DNA of 64,000 nt from Cydia pomonella (GCF_033807575.1 NC_084718.1:20291991-20355990), one strand, 5' to 3'. Shown: positions 1-11,398, counted from the stretch's first letter. Notes: generated from the letters alone by a model not told the origin. Numbers and translations: made by a program.

Positions 1-83
1 GAAATGCATAAACATTACAATAATTTAACAACAACAAGGACAACTTCAACAGAAGGACATGATGTCACGATCCTCAGCATTGA

Positions 84-743
84 GGGACCAAGATAATAAA
101 CATTTTACATGACAACATCGAAATAGAAGAAGTAGAAGATTCTGTATTCTTAGGCTTAACTTTAGACACTCACTGTAACTGGAAAAAACATGTAGAAAGT
201 GTATGTAAGAAAGTTAATAGATTTATATATGTATTATGGAGACTCAAAGAAACGGTTTCGCAAAAAACAGCTCTCGTAACATATCATGCGTATATCGAGT
301 CTATTTTTAGATATGGGGTCATCTTATGGGGTAACTCAGTTGAAATAGAACGTGCATCTGTAGCTCAAAGAAAGTGCATTAAAACTATTTGTGGTAAAGG
401 TCGCAGAGACTCGTGCCGACTTGATTTTGCAAAGCTTAACTTATTGACACTGACAAGTCTATACATTTACGAAGCAGCTGTCTTTGTGAAGCAGAATCTA
501 GAACTCTTCCCGCCATTTAATAATATAAATAATAGACCTCTTCGACAGTACCAAATGGCACTACCGCCCTATAAGCTTAAAATAAGAAAAAAAAGCGCGT
601 ATCACATGTGTATACAAATATTTAATAAAATTCCTGCAAACATAAAGTCGCTACCAAATGATGAATTCAAATTTAAATTGAAAAATATATTGTGTAATGC
701 AAGTTTTTATACCATTAATGAATATTTTAATTATAATTTCTAG
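84..743 (+). pseudogene. non-LTR retrotransposon RT C-terminal fragment
   Basis: Open frame from about 84 to the TAG at 741-743. It encodes the region after the RT catalytic site: the VFLGLTLD block, a basic WKKHVESVCKK stretch, then IFRYGVILWGN, and a C-terminal domain ending NEYFNYNF. This order is typical of Jockey/CR1-like insect LINEs. The catalytic YADD/FADD part and the endonuclease are absent, so this is a 5'-truncated copy. The last ~220 codons are uninterrupted, suggesting a fairly young insertion. Its 3' UTR follows directly and ends in a (TTCA)n tail near 1470. Confidence 0.8.
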
Positions 744-1165
744 CTATAACTTCATTTTGACATGTAAACTTTTGACATTATAAATTCTAATTATACCATA
801 TTTAATTTTGGCATGTAAACTTTTGACATTATAATTCTGATTATTATTTCATTTTGACATGTAAACTTTTGACATCATAAATTCTAATTATTATTTCATT
901 TTGACATGTAAACTTTTGACATTATAATTCTGATTATTATTTCATTTTGACATGTAAACTTTTGACATTATAATTCTGATTATTATTTCATTTTGACATG
1001 TAAACTTTTGACATCATAAATTCTAATTATTATTTCATTTTGACATGTAAACTTTTGACATTATAAATTCTCATTATTACTTCATTTAAGTTTTGACATT
1101 ATAGATTCTAATTACTGGTTCATTTTGACATTATGGATTCTAAATATTACTTCATTTTGACGTAA
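744..1165 (+). repeat. 44-46 bp tandem repeat in LINE 3' UTR
   Basis: About seven near-identical units plus two or three degenerate ones, each containing the core TTGACATGTAAACTTTTGAC followed by an AT-rich spacer. Units alternate between two variants (ATTATAATTCTG and ATCATAAATTCTA), so there may be a two-unit higher-order period. The array starts just after the RT stop codon and belongs to the LINE 3' UTR. Confidence 0.85.
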
Positions 1166-1480
1166 AAAAGTAAATTGGATTAACTAGTTATTAGCTAACA
1201 GTTTGATGAATTTATGTGCGGAATTTGAATGACTAACTAACTGAGACTTAAAACTTGACGTCTGTATTTAATAATTTAATGTTTGTATTTGATAATATTT
1301 TAGGAACCACTACATTTATGTAACGTATTTTACTTTGACATGCATAAACTGTGTCAATACAAATAATTTTCACATGCCCTAGGGCCGAGCATATCAAGGG
1401 TCAACAATGTTAATGATATCTAATGTACCATATGTTCTTGTGAATAAACTTTCATTCATTCATTCATTCAAGAAGAAGAA
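1166..1480 (+). mobile_element. LINE 3' UTR end with (TTCA)n tail
   Basis: Continuation of the 3' UTR of the upstream RT fragment. It ends with an AATAAA-like signal (GTGAATAAACTTTC) and then four to five TTCA units. Short-motif tails after AATAAA recur at the other LINE ends in this window. Confidence 0.6.
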
Positions 1481-3409
1481 GACAATAATTTAATTATTCT
1501 ATTCGAATAGCGTATTTAGTGCTTATTCTAACGATATATGCTTCAATATATACTTTTATACATAGATAAGCTTAAATAGTTGAATTTGTAATATTCTCTA
1601 AATCCGCGCTGAACACCCGACGGGGCCCCGCCACGTGACTACTTTTTACGTTTTGGCTTCTGCCACTTGAAGGGATATACTATAGGCCTTGACTAGTGAT
1701 TCATTTCAAAATAAACTATTTTAATATATACATATTACACATAAGCACCCTAATGCAAAAATGAAGAAAATATATTTTGCGAAACTTTCGATCGATTTTT
1801 CCACTTATATTTTGTATTGGCAGGAAAAATAGTAAAAGCATATCACAAAGACATAACAAGGTCCAAGGTTTTAAAGAAGAAGGTAAAATTGGCCGAGACC
1901 TGAAATTGACGGCAGAGTGTCATCGAAACTTATACTTGAAAAAAGAAATAAAATGTCACCAGTTTTCATTTCATACAAAACAGAAATAGCATGGTATAAA
2001 AGTATTATACCAAACTTTTACAAACGACTTTATGTTTAACATTATCAAAAATGGAATTTAGTGACATTCTTGAATTTACAGAATAATTAACCAGTGAAAT
2101 AAAAATATTGGCGAGAGGTACAAATATATACGAACTTCCGAACCGAGTACTTGCAAAATTTTGAATGGAATTTGAAGGGTAAATATCACTCCTGCTCACC
2201 TTACAAAATAAAATAGTTGATAAATGTTGTAAATAAAGTCTTAAGTGTATACCATATTAAAGTTAATAAACTAGAAATACCAAACCAATTCAACACTTAT
2301 AACATAAACTATTACAGCCATTTGAGCACTTCCACAAAAACGTGAAATGGTACCTTTCACTAAGCACTATTTAAATCCCACATATTTAAATCCAGTATAT
2401 CTCCTGCATCCTGTATGTGTTAAAAATGAAGCTGTTCCAATATAATGACTTATATAAATTAAGCAAGCGGATTAATTTTATTTGTTTTCGTTTAAAAATA
2501 GGTATTCAATTTGATTATTACTGTAATAGCCATTTAAAAAATTATTTTACCTAAATTGATAATTAAAAGTAGGTACCCCTCACGAAATAAGTACTACTGA
2601 ATTTTATACTTAGCAGTGTTTTTTAAAATGTACATGTATTTTACCTTCCTCGTATTAAAAATGAAAAGTAGAGTGTTTAACTCGGGTGCAAGGCACCATT
2701 TCATCATTTGGTTAATCGTGGCTGTATGCCGGACAGGTGCGTGTGTAAAACTTGTCAAAAAAGATAATATGACGGATGGATGTCTGAAATGTCACCGTAT
2801 TTAAGAATCAATTAGCTTAAAAATTTATTTTTTCTTCGTAAGAATGATGAAAACATTGTGTGTATAACATATTTGTGTATTTATAGTGTGATTATCCATT
2901 TTATGTAACGTCCGCTAAACTAGCACAGGTCCGACGCTGACAGTGGTCACGGGCGTACTGGCGTACTGACGGTATTGCCGCGCAGGGTAACGTTTAGTAG
3001 ACAAAATGTTGAATTCATAATTATGAACGAAAAATTTAACGCATCGATAAACTGACAAGCAAAATGTTAGAGTTACTTAAAAGCTATTGAATGAAGTAAA
3101 TTTTATATTGATATTCATCATAGTACTTCTAAAATATCGAAATAAATACAGTTTTAAGCATATTTTCAAAGCCAAAATCTATCGAGAAAAAGATGAGCCA
3201 TCGTGTTTCTGACAAGCATACGGCTAGTTCAAAGACTGAAGTTATACATACTAGAAAATAATCGATGAAATCCTTGTACAAGCCTGTAAATATCGATTTA
3301 AAAATAGCGCATTTTACTATACACCGCGCCTTAAGGTTGAAAACGGAATAATACCTGCTAGTGTACAAGCTACTACCTATACATACAAAGTACTTTTAAA
3401 TTATGCAGG
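1481..3409. other. intergenic, no supported gene
   Basis: AT-rich sequence whose short ORFs show no codon structure or splice signals. The part around 2640-2880 resembles an arm of the foldback family seen complete at 53767-54656: it shares the phrases TGTCACCGTATTTAAGAAT and CTTCGTAAG...GATGAAAAACATTGTGTG. The stretch 2930-3000 is locally GC-rich. Nothing else was recognised. Confidence 0.5.
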
Positions 3410-3780
3410 TTGATGAAATCTGTCACTTATTTAAATTACCTTTAAAGCAAAATAGCTTCCCATACAAAAATATGTAACGTTTTTCCACTTCTAAAAAATA
3501 TTTTCTAATCTCTATGATTTTTTGTACGCTATTGACACAATGAATAAGAAGGTTTATAGATTTCCTTTTTTTCGAAATTTGCAAAACAAACAAAAAAATT
3601 AAAGCGAAACCTATAAACCTACAATTCATATATTATGCTGAAGCGATCGACATTAAAATCGAAGTAATTTGTTAAGATTTAGTTGAAACTGTTTTCTCCT
3701 GAAATAGAATTTCATAGAAAAAGTACCTACCGTTATTTCGATTCTTGCCTCTTAGATACGCCTCCCTAGTATATTTATTT
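3410..3780. mobile_element. MITE copy of the TTAA-flanked family
   Basis: Shares blocks with 10707-11398, 29215-29420 and 45654-45965: CCATACAAAAA, AACGTTTTTCCACTTCTAAA, a TTTGCAAAACAAA segment, GCGAAACCTATA, and a right part with CCGTTATTTCG. The ends are decayed here and no clean TTAA duplication is visible. Non-coding; presumed non-autonomous DNA transposon. Confidence 0.5.
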
Positions 3781-4202
3781 TTATTTACTTATTTAAGAAA
3801 CAAACAGTCGTTTACAAACAATTTTACACCTGGAGTTTCCTTATTGTATATAATTTGCAGTCTATAAAACAACAAAATAGTATAGTATATGGACGCTGCT
3901 CTGCTGGCCAGCGATCCATTGTCAATAATCAATCCACAATAGTCTCAGAACTAACTACCCCCCCCTCCCCCTTCCCCTCACCCCTCGCACTTTGCGTTCG
4001 AAAATTAAACAAATTTGAATTGGGAAATCTGCCGCTGTAGATGCTTTTTTGGGAATAGGGTTTCCTCTATCATATCCTAGGATTGACGCCGGGATGTCCA
4101 GGGGGAAAGAAAGGGTTGCCTGCATCCTGAAGGGACACAGGTCTTGGCCTCCATGGAGGGTGTTGGTTTGTAATCATGATGAATAGATAGTATGGGATGT
4201 TG
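3781..4202. other. intergenic, nothing recognised
   Basis: Contains a C-rich run at 3958-3985. The ORF 3855-4040 is low complexity in its middle and shows no homology that I recognise. Confidence 0.4.
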
Positions 4203-4352
4203 TAAAATAAATAAATATTATAGGATATTATTACACAAATTGACTAAGTCCCACATTAAGCTCAATAAGGCTTGTGTTGACCAGAATTTGAACCCGGGAC
4301 CATCATCTTCGTAGGCAGGGTCACTACCCACTAGACCAAACCGGTCGTCAAA
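4203..4352 (-). mobile_element. tRNA-derived SINE, family 2 (reverse)
   Basis: Read on the - strand, a pol III B-box-like GGTTCAAATTC/CCCGGGTTCAAATTC lies inside a tRNA-like head that begins GACGACCGGTTTGG. The body ends near ACTTAGTCAATTTGTGTAATA and an (AAT)n tail. The same order occurs at 36906-37168, 44495-44738 and 46825-46975. Internally shortened copy. Confidence 0.75.
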
Positions 4353-4687
4353 CCAGTGTTGTATTATCAATCAATTAGATATATACTTGTACCTAGCACG
4401 AGGAATCAAATGTTTCGTGGTTTCCAGTCTTTTTTTGAGGTCTTGTTCAAATTATAAGAACCTGTCATTTCCTTGACCCCCAACTTTTTTGCATTGGTAA
4501 TGTTATCGCCAACTGTCATCCTCAAATGCCACTTGTCACTTTGCCACCTCGTCATGTCAGATTTGTCACATTTAATCTGACGCGATAGTGTTACCGTGTC
4601 GAATTACTAACTCGTAAAAAAACTAGCTACTGTTGATACGGTATTAGTCCATAAGATATTTATGATACATACATAAGATATCTGCTG

Positions 4688-5210
4688 AAGCGCTGGTGGC
4701 CTAGCGGTAAGAGCGTGCTGGAGGTCGCGGGTTCAAACCCCGGCTCGTACCAATGAATTTTTAGGAACTTATGTACGAAATATCATTTGATATTTACCAG
4801 TCGCTTTTCGGTGAAAGAAAACATCGCGAGCAAACCGGACTAATTCCAATAAGGCCTAGTTTACCCTCTGGGTTGGAAGGTCAGATGGCAGTCGCTTTCG
4901 TTAAAAAAACCGGACAACTGCGAGTCGGACTCGCACACCGAGGGTTTCGTACTTCTTAGTATTTTTTGTTATAGCGGCAACAGAAATACATCATCTGTAA
5001 AAATTTCAACTGTCTATCACGGTTCATGAGATACAGTCTGGTGACAGACGGACGGACGGACGAACGGACAGCGGAGTATTAGTAAGATGGTTTTAGTACG
5101 GAACCATAACTAGTGCCTGCGCCAAATCTTGGGATTAGTTGTCAAGCGGACCCCAGGCTCCCATGAGCCGTAGCAAAATGCCGGGACAACGCGAGGAAGA
5201 AGAAGAAGAC
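4688..5210 (+). mobile_element. tRNA-derived SINE, family 1, with 13-bp TSD
   Basis: The head carries an A box (TGGCCTAGCGGTAAGAGCG) and a B box (GGTTCAAACCCC). The tail ends GGGACAACGCGAGGAAGAAG plus (GAA)n. It is bounded by a 13-bp direct duplication AAGATATCTGCTG at 4675-4687 and 5211-5223, the signature of LINE-mediated insertion. A second element is nested at about 4903-5107. The anticodon-arm region is deleted relative to the copy at 7064. Confidence 0.9.
4903..5107 (+). mobile_element. non-autonomous element nested in SINE
   Basis: Interrupts the SINE body. It starts AAAAAAACCGGACAACTGCG, contains GAGTCGGACTCGC and GGTTTCGTAC near the left end, a (GACG)n-like run GACGGACGGACGGACG, and ends with TACGGAACC. 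A fuller copy lies at 26478-26697. This repeat, with GGTTCCGTAC/GTACGGAACC inverted ends, is common in lepidopteran DNA (general knowledge). No ORF. Confidence 0.75.
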
Positions 5211-5686
5211 AAGATATCTGCTGTGTGATATAAAAGACAAGTTTTTTTGGTATCATTCAGAAAGTAGATATTTCCCATGACAGAAATCTGACTTCAGGTT
5301 TCGGCATGGTTCAGTAAACTGAATATAGCAAAAGTAACCAGCTTAATGGCCTGATTCGAACTTTAAGATACGTCAAACATTTGCTAAAGATACGATGTGG
5401 AATAGATATAGGTTCTCGTTGAGATTCAAGATGGCGAAGACGTCTCGAGAATATTTTTTTGCGTTTTGCTCATTAATGTTGTTTCAAGTGTAATATTGAT
5501 ACCTTATGCAGTGAACTATCGTGGAATTGTGCAGCTAATGAAAAACTTATCTTGAAACGCGTTTAACCATGTTTTAATCAACACCCGGCAATCCATCGTG
5601 GCTTTTAGTAAAGTCCAGCTATCTCTTTTCTAAAAGCAACTACAGAACAACGTCATGTTCTACGAGTTTAAAAGTTGCTACTGAAC

Positions 5687-5890
5687 CAGGGATCGGAACC
5701 GGTTTTTTGGAAAATCTTTGAAATAAACATATATTTCGGTTTATTTTATACTCTAAATATAGGACTCGGTTGTGTTTTTAGATAACGACTTCGTATTATT
5801 AGATTGCCTAATTAGAAATGAAGTAATTAACAAAGAACGAAAAAATACCGTTTTCGTTCCCATACAAAAAATACCGGTTTCCGATCCCTG
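5687..5890. mobile_element. hAT-type MITE with 8-bp TSD
   Basis: 204-bp non-coding element with terminal inverted repeats CAGGGATCGGAACCGG (left) and CCGGTTTCCGATCCCTG (right). It is flanked by an exact 8-bp duplication TACTGAAC at 5679-5686 and 5891-5898. CAGGG-type ends with 8-bp duplications define the hAT superfamily. A related copy with its own duplication is at 28684-28896. Confidence 0.9.
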
Positions 5891-5898
5891 TACTGAAC

Positions 5899-6865
5899 AA
5901 AGACAATTGACATTGGCAAAATCATCATAGATTTGATGGAGGCCATATTTTAAAAGAAGAAGAATAAGAAGAGAAAAGAAAAAGCCACTTCCATACAATA
6001 GAAGTTATACTCTCACTTTAAAACGACATACCTAAATTAAGTGAACTTGACATGAATATTAACGTAACTTACAGCGTGACCTTAGCCATTGGACAAACCC
6101 TGAAATCCCATGTAGGGTTACTTCTCAGGAATGCTCCGACGTTATTTTTTTTTATTAGAACAAAAGATAAAAAAATAAAATTTTCTAATAAAAGTTATTT
6201 GGAATAATCGACAAAAAAAGAAACACACTGTGTTAATCTTTGGCAGTGTTTTTGACTATTTGTTCGAAATATTTGATAATGATGACATATATTTATCAAA
6301 AGTCAGAAGCTTATTAGTGTCATAAATAAAAAAGATAATTAAAAAGGTCGAAGAAGGTTCCATACTATTCTTTGAGGATATTACCTTAAAAGCTACTAAC
6401 ACATACAGGCTCCAATAAAAAAAATGGTAATTTGTTAATTTCTTCGAAACCGGTACACCGGTTGTTATGATACTTTGTACAATGGTTCTAAATTAAATAC
6501 CCTAATGCATTATGTACATTTCGGCTTTGTACAATGGCTAGGGACACACTGGTTATCTATGTCTGGTATTAGTTTTTGTTGCTAAGAATTGTCATACTAA
6601 GAAAATACTCTGAGAAGAAATTTTTTGTGTAAAACACTCCTCGGAACCTCCACTCGCTCTAATTTCATTTGCATAAAAGAAAATTTTAATGATGCGTAAC
6701 TTAGATAGCAAAATTGTAACTCTTAATTTACCATATCTTTGTAATAAAGTTTTCAAGCTGAGAGCCATGTCGACGAAATAACTTTTTTCCACTTCCTCAA
6801 CCAAGTCCATATTTTAAAACCTGTGCCTATAATAATAATGCTCAAATTGCCTAATCGCTTTCAGC
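5899..6865. other. intergenic, no supported gene
   Basis: AT-rich, with several homopolymer A/T runs. The - strand ORF 6592-6810 (72 codons) has no recognisable motif and no splice context. No repeat was identified with confidence. Confidence 0.4.
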
Positions 6866-6869
6866 TTGA

Positions 6870-6995
6870 CGTCATCCTGCGCAGGCGACGCGCTGTCTGC
6901 CGGGCGAGGCAATGCGCGCGTGTAAGTGCGAGAAGGACGACACGATGCGCGCGCAAGCGCAAGAGGGACGGCATAATGCGCGGTGTAGCGTGACT
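6870..6995 (+). repeat. GC-rich imperfect ~35-bp repeat
   Basis: An island of GC in AT-rich DNA. The phrase AATGCGCG/GATGCGCGCG followed by AAGXGCGAGA/AAGAGGGACGGC occurs about 2.5 times. It could be a CpG-rich regulatory patch or a decayed minisatellite; no gene starts here that I can support. Confidence 0.4.
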
Positions 6996-7063
6996 ATGGA
7001 GTCCAATTCAATACTAAGAATTTGTTATGGTGTTGATTTTATTTTGATACGACCTTGAAGACC

Positions 7064-7681
7064 ACAAGCGCTGGTAGCCTAGCGGTAAGAGCGTGTGACT
7101 TTCAATCCGGAGGTCGCGGGTTCAAACCCCGGCTCGTACCAATGAGTTTTTTGGAACTTATGTACGAAATATCATTTGATATTTACCAGCCCCTTTTCGG
7201 TGCAGGAAAACATCGTGAGGAAACCGGGCTAATCCCAATAAGGCCTAGTTTACCCTCTAGGTTGGAAGGTCAGATGGCAATGGCAGTTGCTTTCATAAAA
7301 CTAGTGTCAAAATTCAAAAATGTATTCTGCAAGTAGGCCTCAAGGGCTTTTTTACAAGTCAATACAACATTTATAGTAACATCATACTAGGTATATGATG
7401 ATATGAAAAATACATAAAAAACATTTATAAATACAACAGCCAATACCTGGGTAAGTATTACATTATAATCTTAAAATAAATAATTACTACAATACAACAG
7501 AGATGTATAGTCTCTATGGTTAAAAATACATAAAATCTGGGGATGTAAAAGGTCCCCAATGTTTAGACATTGGGACCACATAAGATTAATTATGTCTACG
7601 CCAATTCTGGGGATTAGTTGTCAAGCGGATCCCAAGCTCCCTTGAGCAGTGGCAAAATACCGGGACAACGCGAGGAAGAAG
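7064..7681 (+). mobile_element. tRNA-derived SINE, family 1, with 15-bp TSD
   Basis: Full head with A box, an anticodon-arm-like segment (GACTTTCAATCCGGAGGTCG) and B box GGTTCAAACCCC. The body continues to about 7306; the tail resumes near 7596 and ends at GCGAGGAAGAAG. Flanked by a 15-bp duplication ACGACCTTGAAGACC at 7049-7063 and 7682-7696. The internal gap is a later LINE insertion on the opposite strand. Confidence 0.9.
7307..7598 (-). mobile_element. LINE 3' UTR remnant nested in SINE
   Basis: On the - strand it reads towards AAAAAAGCCCTTGAGGCCTACTTGC and an AATACATTTTTGAATTT end, a 3' UTR pattern common in lepidopteran LINEs. It splits the SINE between ACTAGTG and CTACGCC. It carries the GAGACTATACATCTC phrase also present in the family at 7851 and 36250. 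Confidence 0.55.
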
Positions 7682-7850
7682 ACGACCTTGAAGACCTCAT
7701 GCGTGCAGAGGCCGCTTGAACATGTCATGCTCGCTTAAAGGTCTTTGCTTACGGTGGCGTCGTTGATCGGATCACCACTTTCCCGAATGAATGTGGTGAG
7801 AGGCGATGGCTGAGATACACGTCATACTCGTAGATGGATGCTGTTTATGG

Positions 7851-8245
7851 AGACCGGTCTTTACTCTTGAGTGGCATTAACGTGAGACACTTCCTTTAGT
7901 TCTTGTCTGTTTGTCTGATTTAATTTCTTGTCTTTTAATTACTTATATAATAATTCATGTCTTGGAGACCCTTTACATCTCTAAAGATAATTTGATGATC
8001 GTATTTTACTATACATATTGTAGCTCTGACACTTAGAGACTTTTACATCTCCAATTTATCTGTTTATCTATTCGTCTGTTGTTTTTCTTTATATTGTTTT
8101 TTTTTGTGTAATTCTACATTTAGAGACTGTATACATCTCTAATGAAGTATCTAATATTTCATTGATTCCATATTTGTAATTGTATTTTGTAATTTTTGTT
8201 TTTTATCTTATTTGCTGAATAAATGATTAGATTAGATTAGGTTTT
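7851..8245 (+). mobile_element. LINE 3' UTR, 'GAGAC..ACATCTC' family
   Basis: Contains GGAGACCGGTCT, AACGTGAGACACTTC, and three repeats of GAGAC(C/T)...ACATCTC(T)AA, then GCTGAATAAATGATTAGATTAG as 3' tail. The copy at 36250-36905 joins this same UTR to a coding C-terminus, which identifies it as a LINE 3' end. Other copies: 17920-18175 (+) and 38035-38250 (-). Confidence 0.75.
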
Positions 8246-8464
8246 TTTTTATTTCACGACGAAAATTACACTATAAATTTGCTACATTCGTCAAAAATAG
8301 GTTTATCTTCTCATCATGATCGTCAAACATTACATTTTAAATTAAAAATAATAAAATTTAAATTAATTGTGCCTCCCAATATCTTCTGTCTAATATAAAT
8401 TGGGATAATATTCTGTCTAACATAAATCAGTACATCGAACAGGTATTGTGAGTAGTGCGTGATT

Positions 8465-8705
8465 ATACGTTGAGAACCAAAGAGCTCTTTACAAGGGTAG
8501 GCAAGGGTCTGTTACACCGGCAAGTGTACGTATTACGTGTTTTTGCATTATTAGAACTCTTTTTGCATTCGTTGAATTGCCCCAGAGCAGTGAGCCATAT
8601 GCCATGATAGAGTGGAAATGCGCAAAGTACACCTGCTTTAAGGCTTCTGCTGAGATAAGTGGCTTCAATTTCCTCAACGCAAACGACTTGTTACATGGAA
8701 CTTAG
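8465..8705 (-). pseudogene. non-LTR RT C-terminal fragment
   Basis: On the - strand the frame encodes NKSFALRKLKPLISAEALKQ, then YFAHFHSIMAYGSLLWGNST and an IRTLAGV segment, the conserved block after the RT palm/thumb in Jockey/CR1-like elements. Both ends are truncated and no catalytic residues remain. Confidence 0.8.
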
Positions 8706-8830
8706 TCAATCTGTATAAGAATGTCATTTCATTATAATATTTATTTATTTAATTATGTTTATGTTTGATCGCTCACGCAACTCACGCTGGTTGGTGCATG
8801 CGGAGTGAAAATCGCGCGTAAGGTCGTCGT

Positions 8831-9659
8831 CAGGGGTCGTACAAAAAGTGCGGATGACGTCAAACCACTTATAGGATGATTTCAAATCGTATTTTTGATT
8901 TTCATAAACAATTATCACTTATCATTTATCAACCTCTTTATTAAACGATATCGCCACTTGAAATGAGTAAGTTCGTTTTTGACTGACACATTGTCAATCA
9001 GATGAACAATATATTGACTTCGTTATTGTTTAGCTATTGTATCTTCACGATTATATTTAGCTAAAATTTATATTTACTAATGTATAAGGAAACGCTCTAA
9101 AATGTCATCTTTACTCGAATATTGTGGCAATTTTCCGTTTTTGGAGGTACGTGACAAACACGTATACTGCTCTTGCTGTAATCAAGATATACCAACGAAG
9201 GTAAGCAATATTAAAAGACATTTGGAGACAACCAAACATGTCGGAAACGTAGAAAAAAAAGGGCAAAGTGAATTTAATATGAACCTTACAAATTTTATGA
9301 TAGCAGCAAACATAACATCAAATTATCTTTTTTTATTTTTACTAATGTTACCTACTGTTCCCACTTTTGACTATTAAACCTATTTATCTGAGGATCCCAC
9401 AGACTTGTTCTAACTAATTTCAAATAATTATACCTATTATACCTTATGGTAACAAGTTTCGTGAAATTTATTTTATTCACTACATCACCCTACCACCTGT
9501 ATTATTGATTCCATGGATTTATTTACGATTATTTTGTTACTTCATTAATACTACTTTGTTACTACATGTCACACGGAAGTTTAAATACAAACTCAAACAT
9601 CATCCTGTGTGCAAGATTACGTCATTTTTACGTCATCCGCACTTTTTGTCCGATCCCTG
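8831..9659 (+). mobile_element. hAT element, deleted, with 8-bp TSD
   Basis: 829-bp element with inverted ends CAGGGGTCGTACAAAAAGTG and the complement of CACTTTTTGTCCGATCCCTG. The inversion extends into GCGGATGACGT. It is flanked by the exact 8-bp duplication GTCGTCGT at 8823-8830 and 9660-9667. It still encodes a zinc-finger ORF (9102-9377) but has no room for a DDE/RNase H catalytic domain, so it is an internally deleted derivative of an autonomous hAT. Confidence 0.92.
9102..9377 (+). CDS. BED/CGGBP1-like zinc-finger ORF inside hAT
   Basis: 91-aa ORF starting at the first ATG inside the hAT termini. Residues about 22-50 contain CSCCNQDIP, a C-X2-C pair, followed by NIKRHLETTKHV, an H-X5-H pair. 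This is a single C2H2 finger of the BED/CGGBP1 kind that forms the DNA-binding N-terminus of hAT transposases. After residue ~60 the sequence turns into hydrophobic low-complexity, consistent with deletion of the rest of the transposase and read-through into non-coding DNA. It could still bind hAT ends if expressed (inference). Confidence 0.7.
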   Translation: MSSLLEYCGNFPFLEVRDKHVYCSCCNQDIPTKVSNIKRHLETTKHVGNVEKKGQSEFNMNLTNFMIAANITSNYLFLFLLMLPTVPTFDY

Positions 9660-9811
9660 GTCGTCGTACAAGATCGTCACGGTCGTGTCAAAACCAGGTA
9701 ACATTGTGTAATAAATCGTTAGGTCAGAATCGACCGCACGGTTTGTGATTGTAATTGTAAATTAAGTATTGAAATGACTCCTTTCACTTTGGTAAGTAAA
9801 CAGGCGAAATG

Positions 9812-9975
9812 CCGAGACAACGCGAGGAAGAAGAAATAAATAAATAGTAGACATTATTACACAAATTGACTAAGCCCCACAGTAAGCTCAAGAAAGCGCT
9901 TGTGTTGTGGATACTCGGATAACGATATAAAAACTTAAATGTATAGAAAACACCGATGACTAAAGAACAAATTAA
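9812..9975 (-). mobile_element. SINE fragments (family 1 tail, family 2 body)
   Basis: 9812-9835 is the family 1 tail (GACAACGCGAGGAAGAAG, + strand). It is followed immediately by a family 2 body on the - strand (ACACAAATTGACTAAGCCCC, AAACACCGATGACT). The head of the second is missing. Confidence 0.6.
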
Positions 9976-10559
9976 AACAATAATAAAATGGAATCAATGT
10001 AAAACATATGCAAGAAAATACAACGTAGCGAAATAGCAAAACAATTTATTTTATAAGAAAATGGCGAAGATTTCTTATACAATAAATTTGACTAAAATTG
10101 TGCACAAATCGTGCGCCGACGCTCGTGAGTCTACCTAAACCTTCAAACTTAACGACTTAGTATATTATCTTATATAGTATATTATCTTTTTGTAGTTTTA
10201 TAGACTGAAATTTATATACAATAAGGAAACTCCAGGTCTTAATTTAAGAAATATATTTGTAAAAATGTTTGGAAACAATTTCGATGTTTCCTAAATAAAT
10301 TGTAGTTACGAATTATATGAATAGGAATATGTCCCTATATGAATTTAAATACATTTATACATCTTCTTGGATTTCACGGGCCTATAAATCCCGGTCTTTT
10401 GATAGGCTTGCGTGGGGATATAGATCCAACACGTAGAGGCCGCTTGGAGAGCTTTAATGTCATGTAGAACATACATACATTACACCTACTCTTTGTAAAT
10501 GTGTGTAATAAATATATACGCGTTTTCATGTGCCCCTGTATTCTTCTGTAAACTTAAAA

Positions 10560-10690
10560 TACCTACTTAAGTGTTAGGGTCGGCAACGCGCATGTAACTC
10601 CTCTGGAGTTGCAGGCGTAAATAGGCTACGGAGACTGCTTACCATCAGGCGGGCCGTATGCTTGTTTGCCACCGACGTAGTATAAAAAAA
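10560..10690 (+). mobile_element. LINE 3' end, 'TAGGGTCGGCAACGCG' family
   Basis: Runs from GTTAGGGTCGGCAACGCGCA through GGAGTTGCAGGCGTA, GCTTACCATCAGGCGGGCC and CACCGACGTAGTATAAAAAA. The copy at 28078-28990 joins this 3' UTR to an RT C-terminus, so this is a severely 5'-truncated LINE. Other copies: 19571-19690, 21770-21997 (+); 51005-51120, 54968-55140 (-). Confidence 0.8.
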
Positions 10691-10706
10691 AATCTTTCCC
10701 GTTTAA

Positions 10707-11398
10707 GAGGGAAATACACCACATGATTGCGTCCATACAAAAAGAGAAAACGTTTTTCAACTTCAAAATATTTTCCATTCTCCGTGTTTTTTAGTATGTT
10801 ATTGGTACAATAAAATAATAGGTTTATAGTAAAAACCCCTATAATGGAACTGACACCAGTAATGGGATGGTATAGACAAATCCTGTAAAATAGGTATTTA
10901 CCATCAGTTTTTAATCGTTGGCAACATTTTGCCATAAACAAGAGCCAATGAGCTGCTTAAGTTAAATTTTTCATTGATATTTGTTAGTTTGAAAATTAAT
11001 TGCGCCATACATCCCATGACTGGAGCAAAAAACCATCGTTTTAATTGGTTAATAATATTGAAACCAATTGAAGTAGCTTTCATTAGATGCATAGAAAACA
11101 TAAAGGACGAATTGGACATTCAACTTTTAAAGCATAAAGCGGTAGAAATTTTACAGATGTCGGTTAAATATCAAAAATACTCCAAATTTTCTCTTATATG
11201 TCCCATGATTGGTGCCGTTAACATATAGGTTCTCCTTTTTTCATAATTTGCAAAACAAAAACATTTTTTTTCCTAAAAAGTGAAACCTATATACCTAGAA
11301 TATATTAAAATTCATTTACTTACTGGAAAACGTTTTTTTCCGTTATTTCGTTAAAAAATACCGTTATTTCGATAGGACCGCACAGCTATTCTTCCCTC
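10707..11398. mobile_element. TTAA-flanked TIR element (piggyBac-like MITE)
   Basis: Bounded by TTAA at 10703-10706 and 11399-11402, with inverted ends GAGGGAA/TTCCCTC, a pattern expected of piggyBac-type transposition. No transposase ORF. The inner part 10810-11230 is shared in reverse orientation with 35690-36090, and the outer part with 3410-3780, 29215-29420 and 45654-45965. It may therefore be one MITE nested in another. Confidence 0.65.

Noticed and set aside
4688..4760. tRNA gene at the SINE head (also 7064-7140, 36906-37168)
   Set aside because: A and B boxes are present but the acceptor stem does not close and the sequence continues into a repeat body with TSDs; these are SINE heads.
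4771..4959. Small ORF (and 7055-7336) that looks open over 60-90 codons
   Set aside because: Both lie inside SINE family 1 bodies and read the same repeat; no coding constraint.
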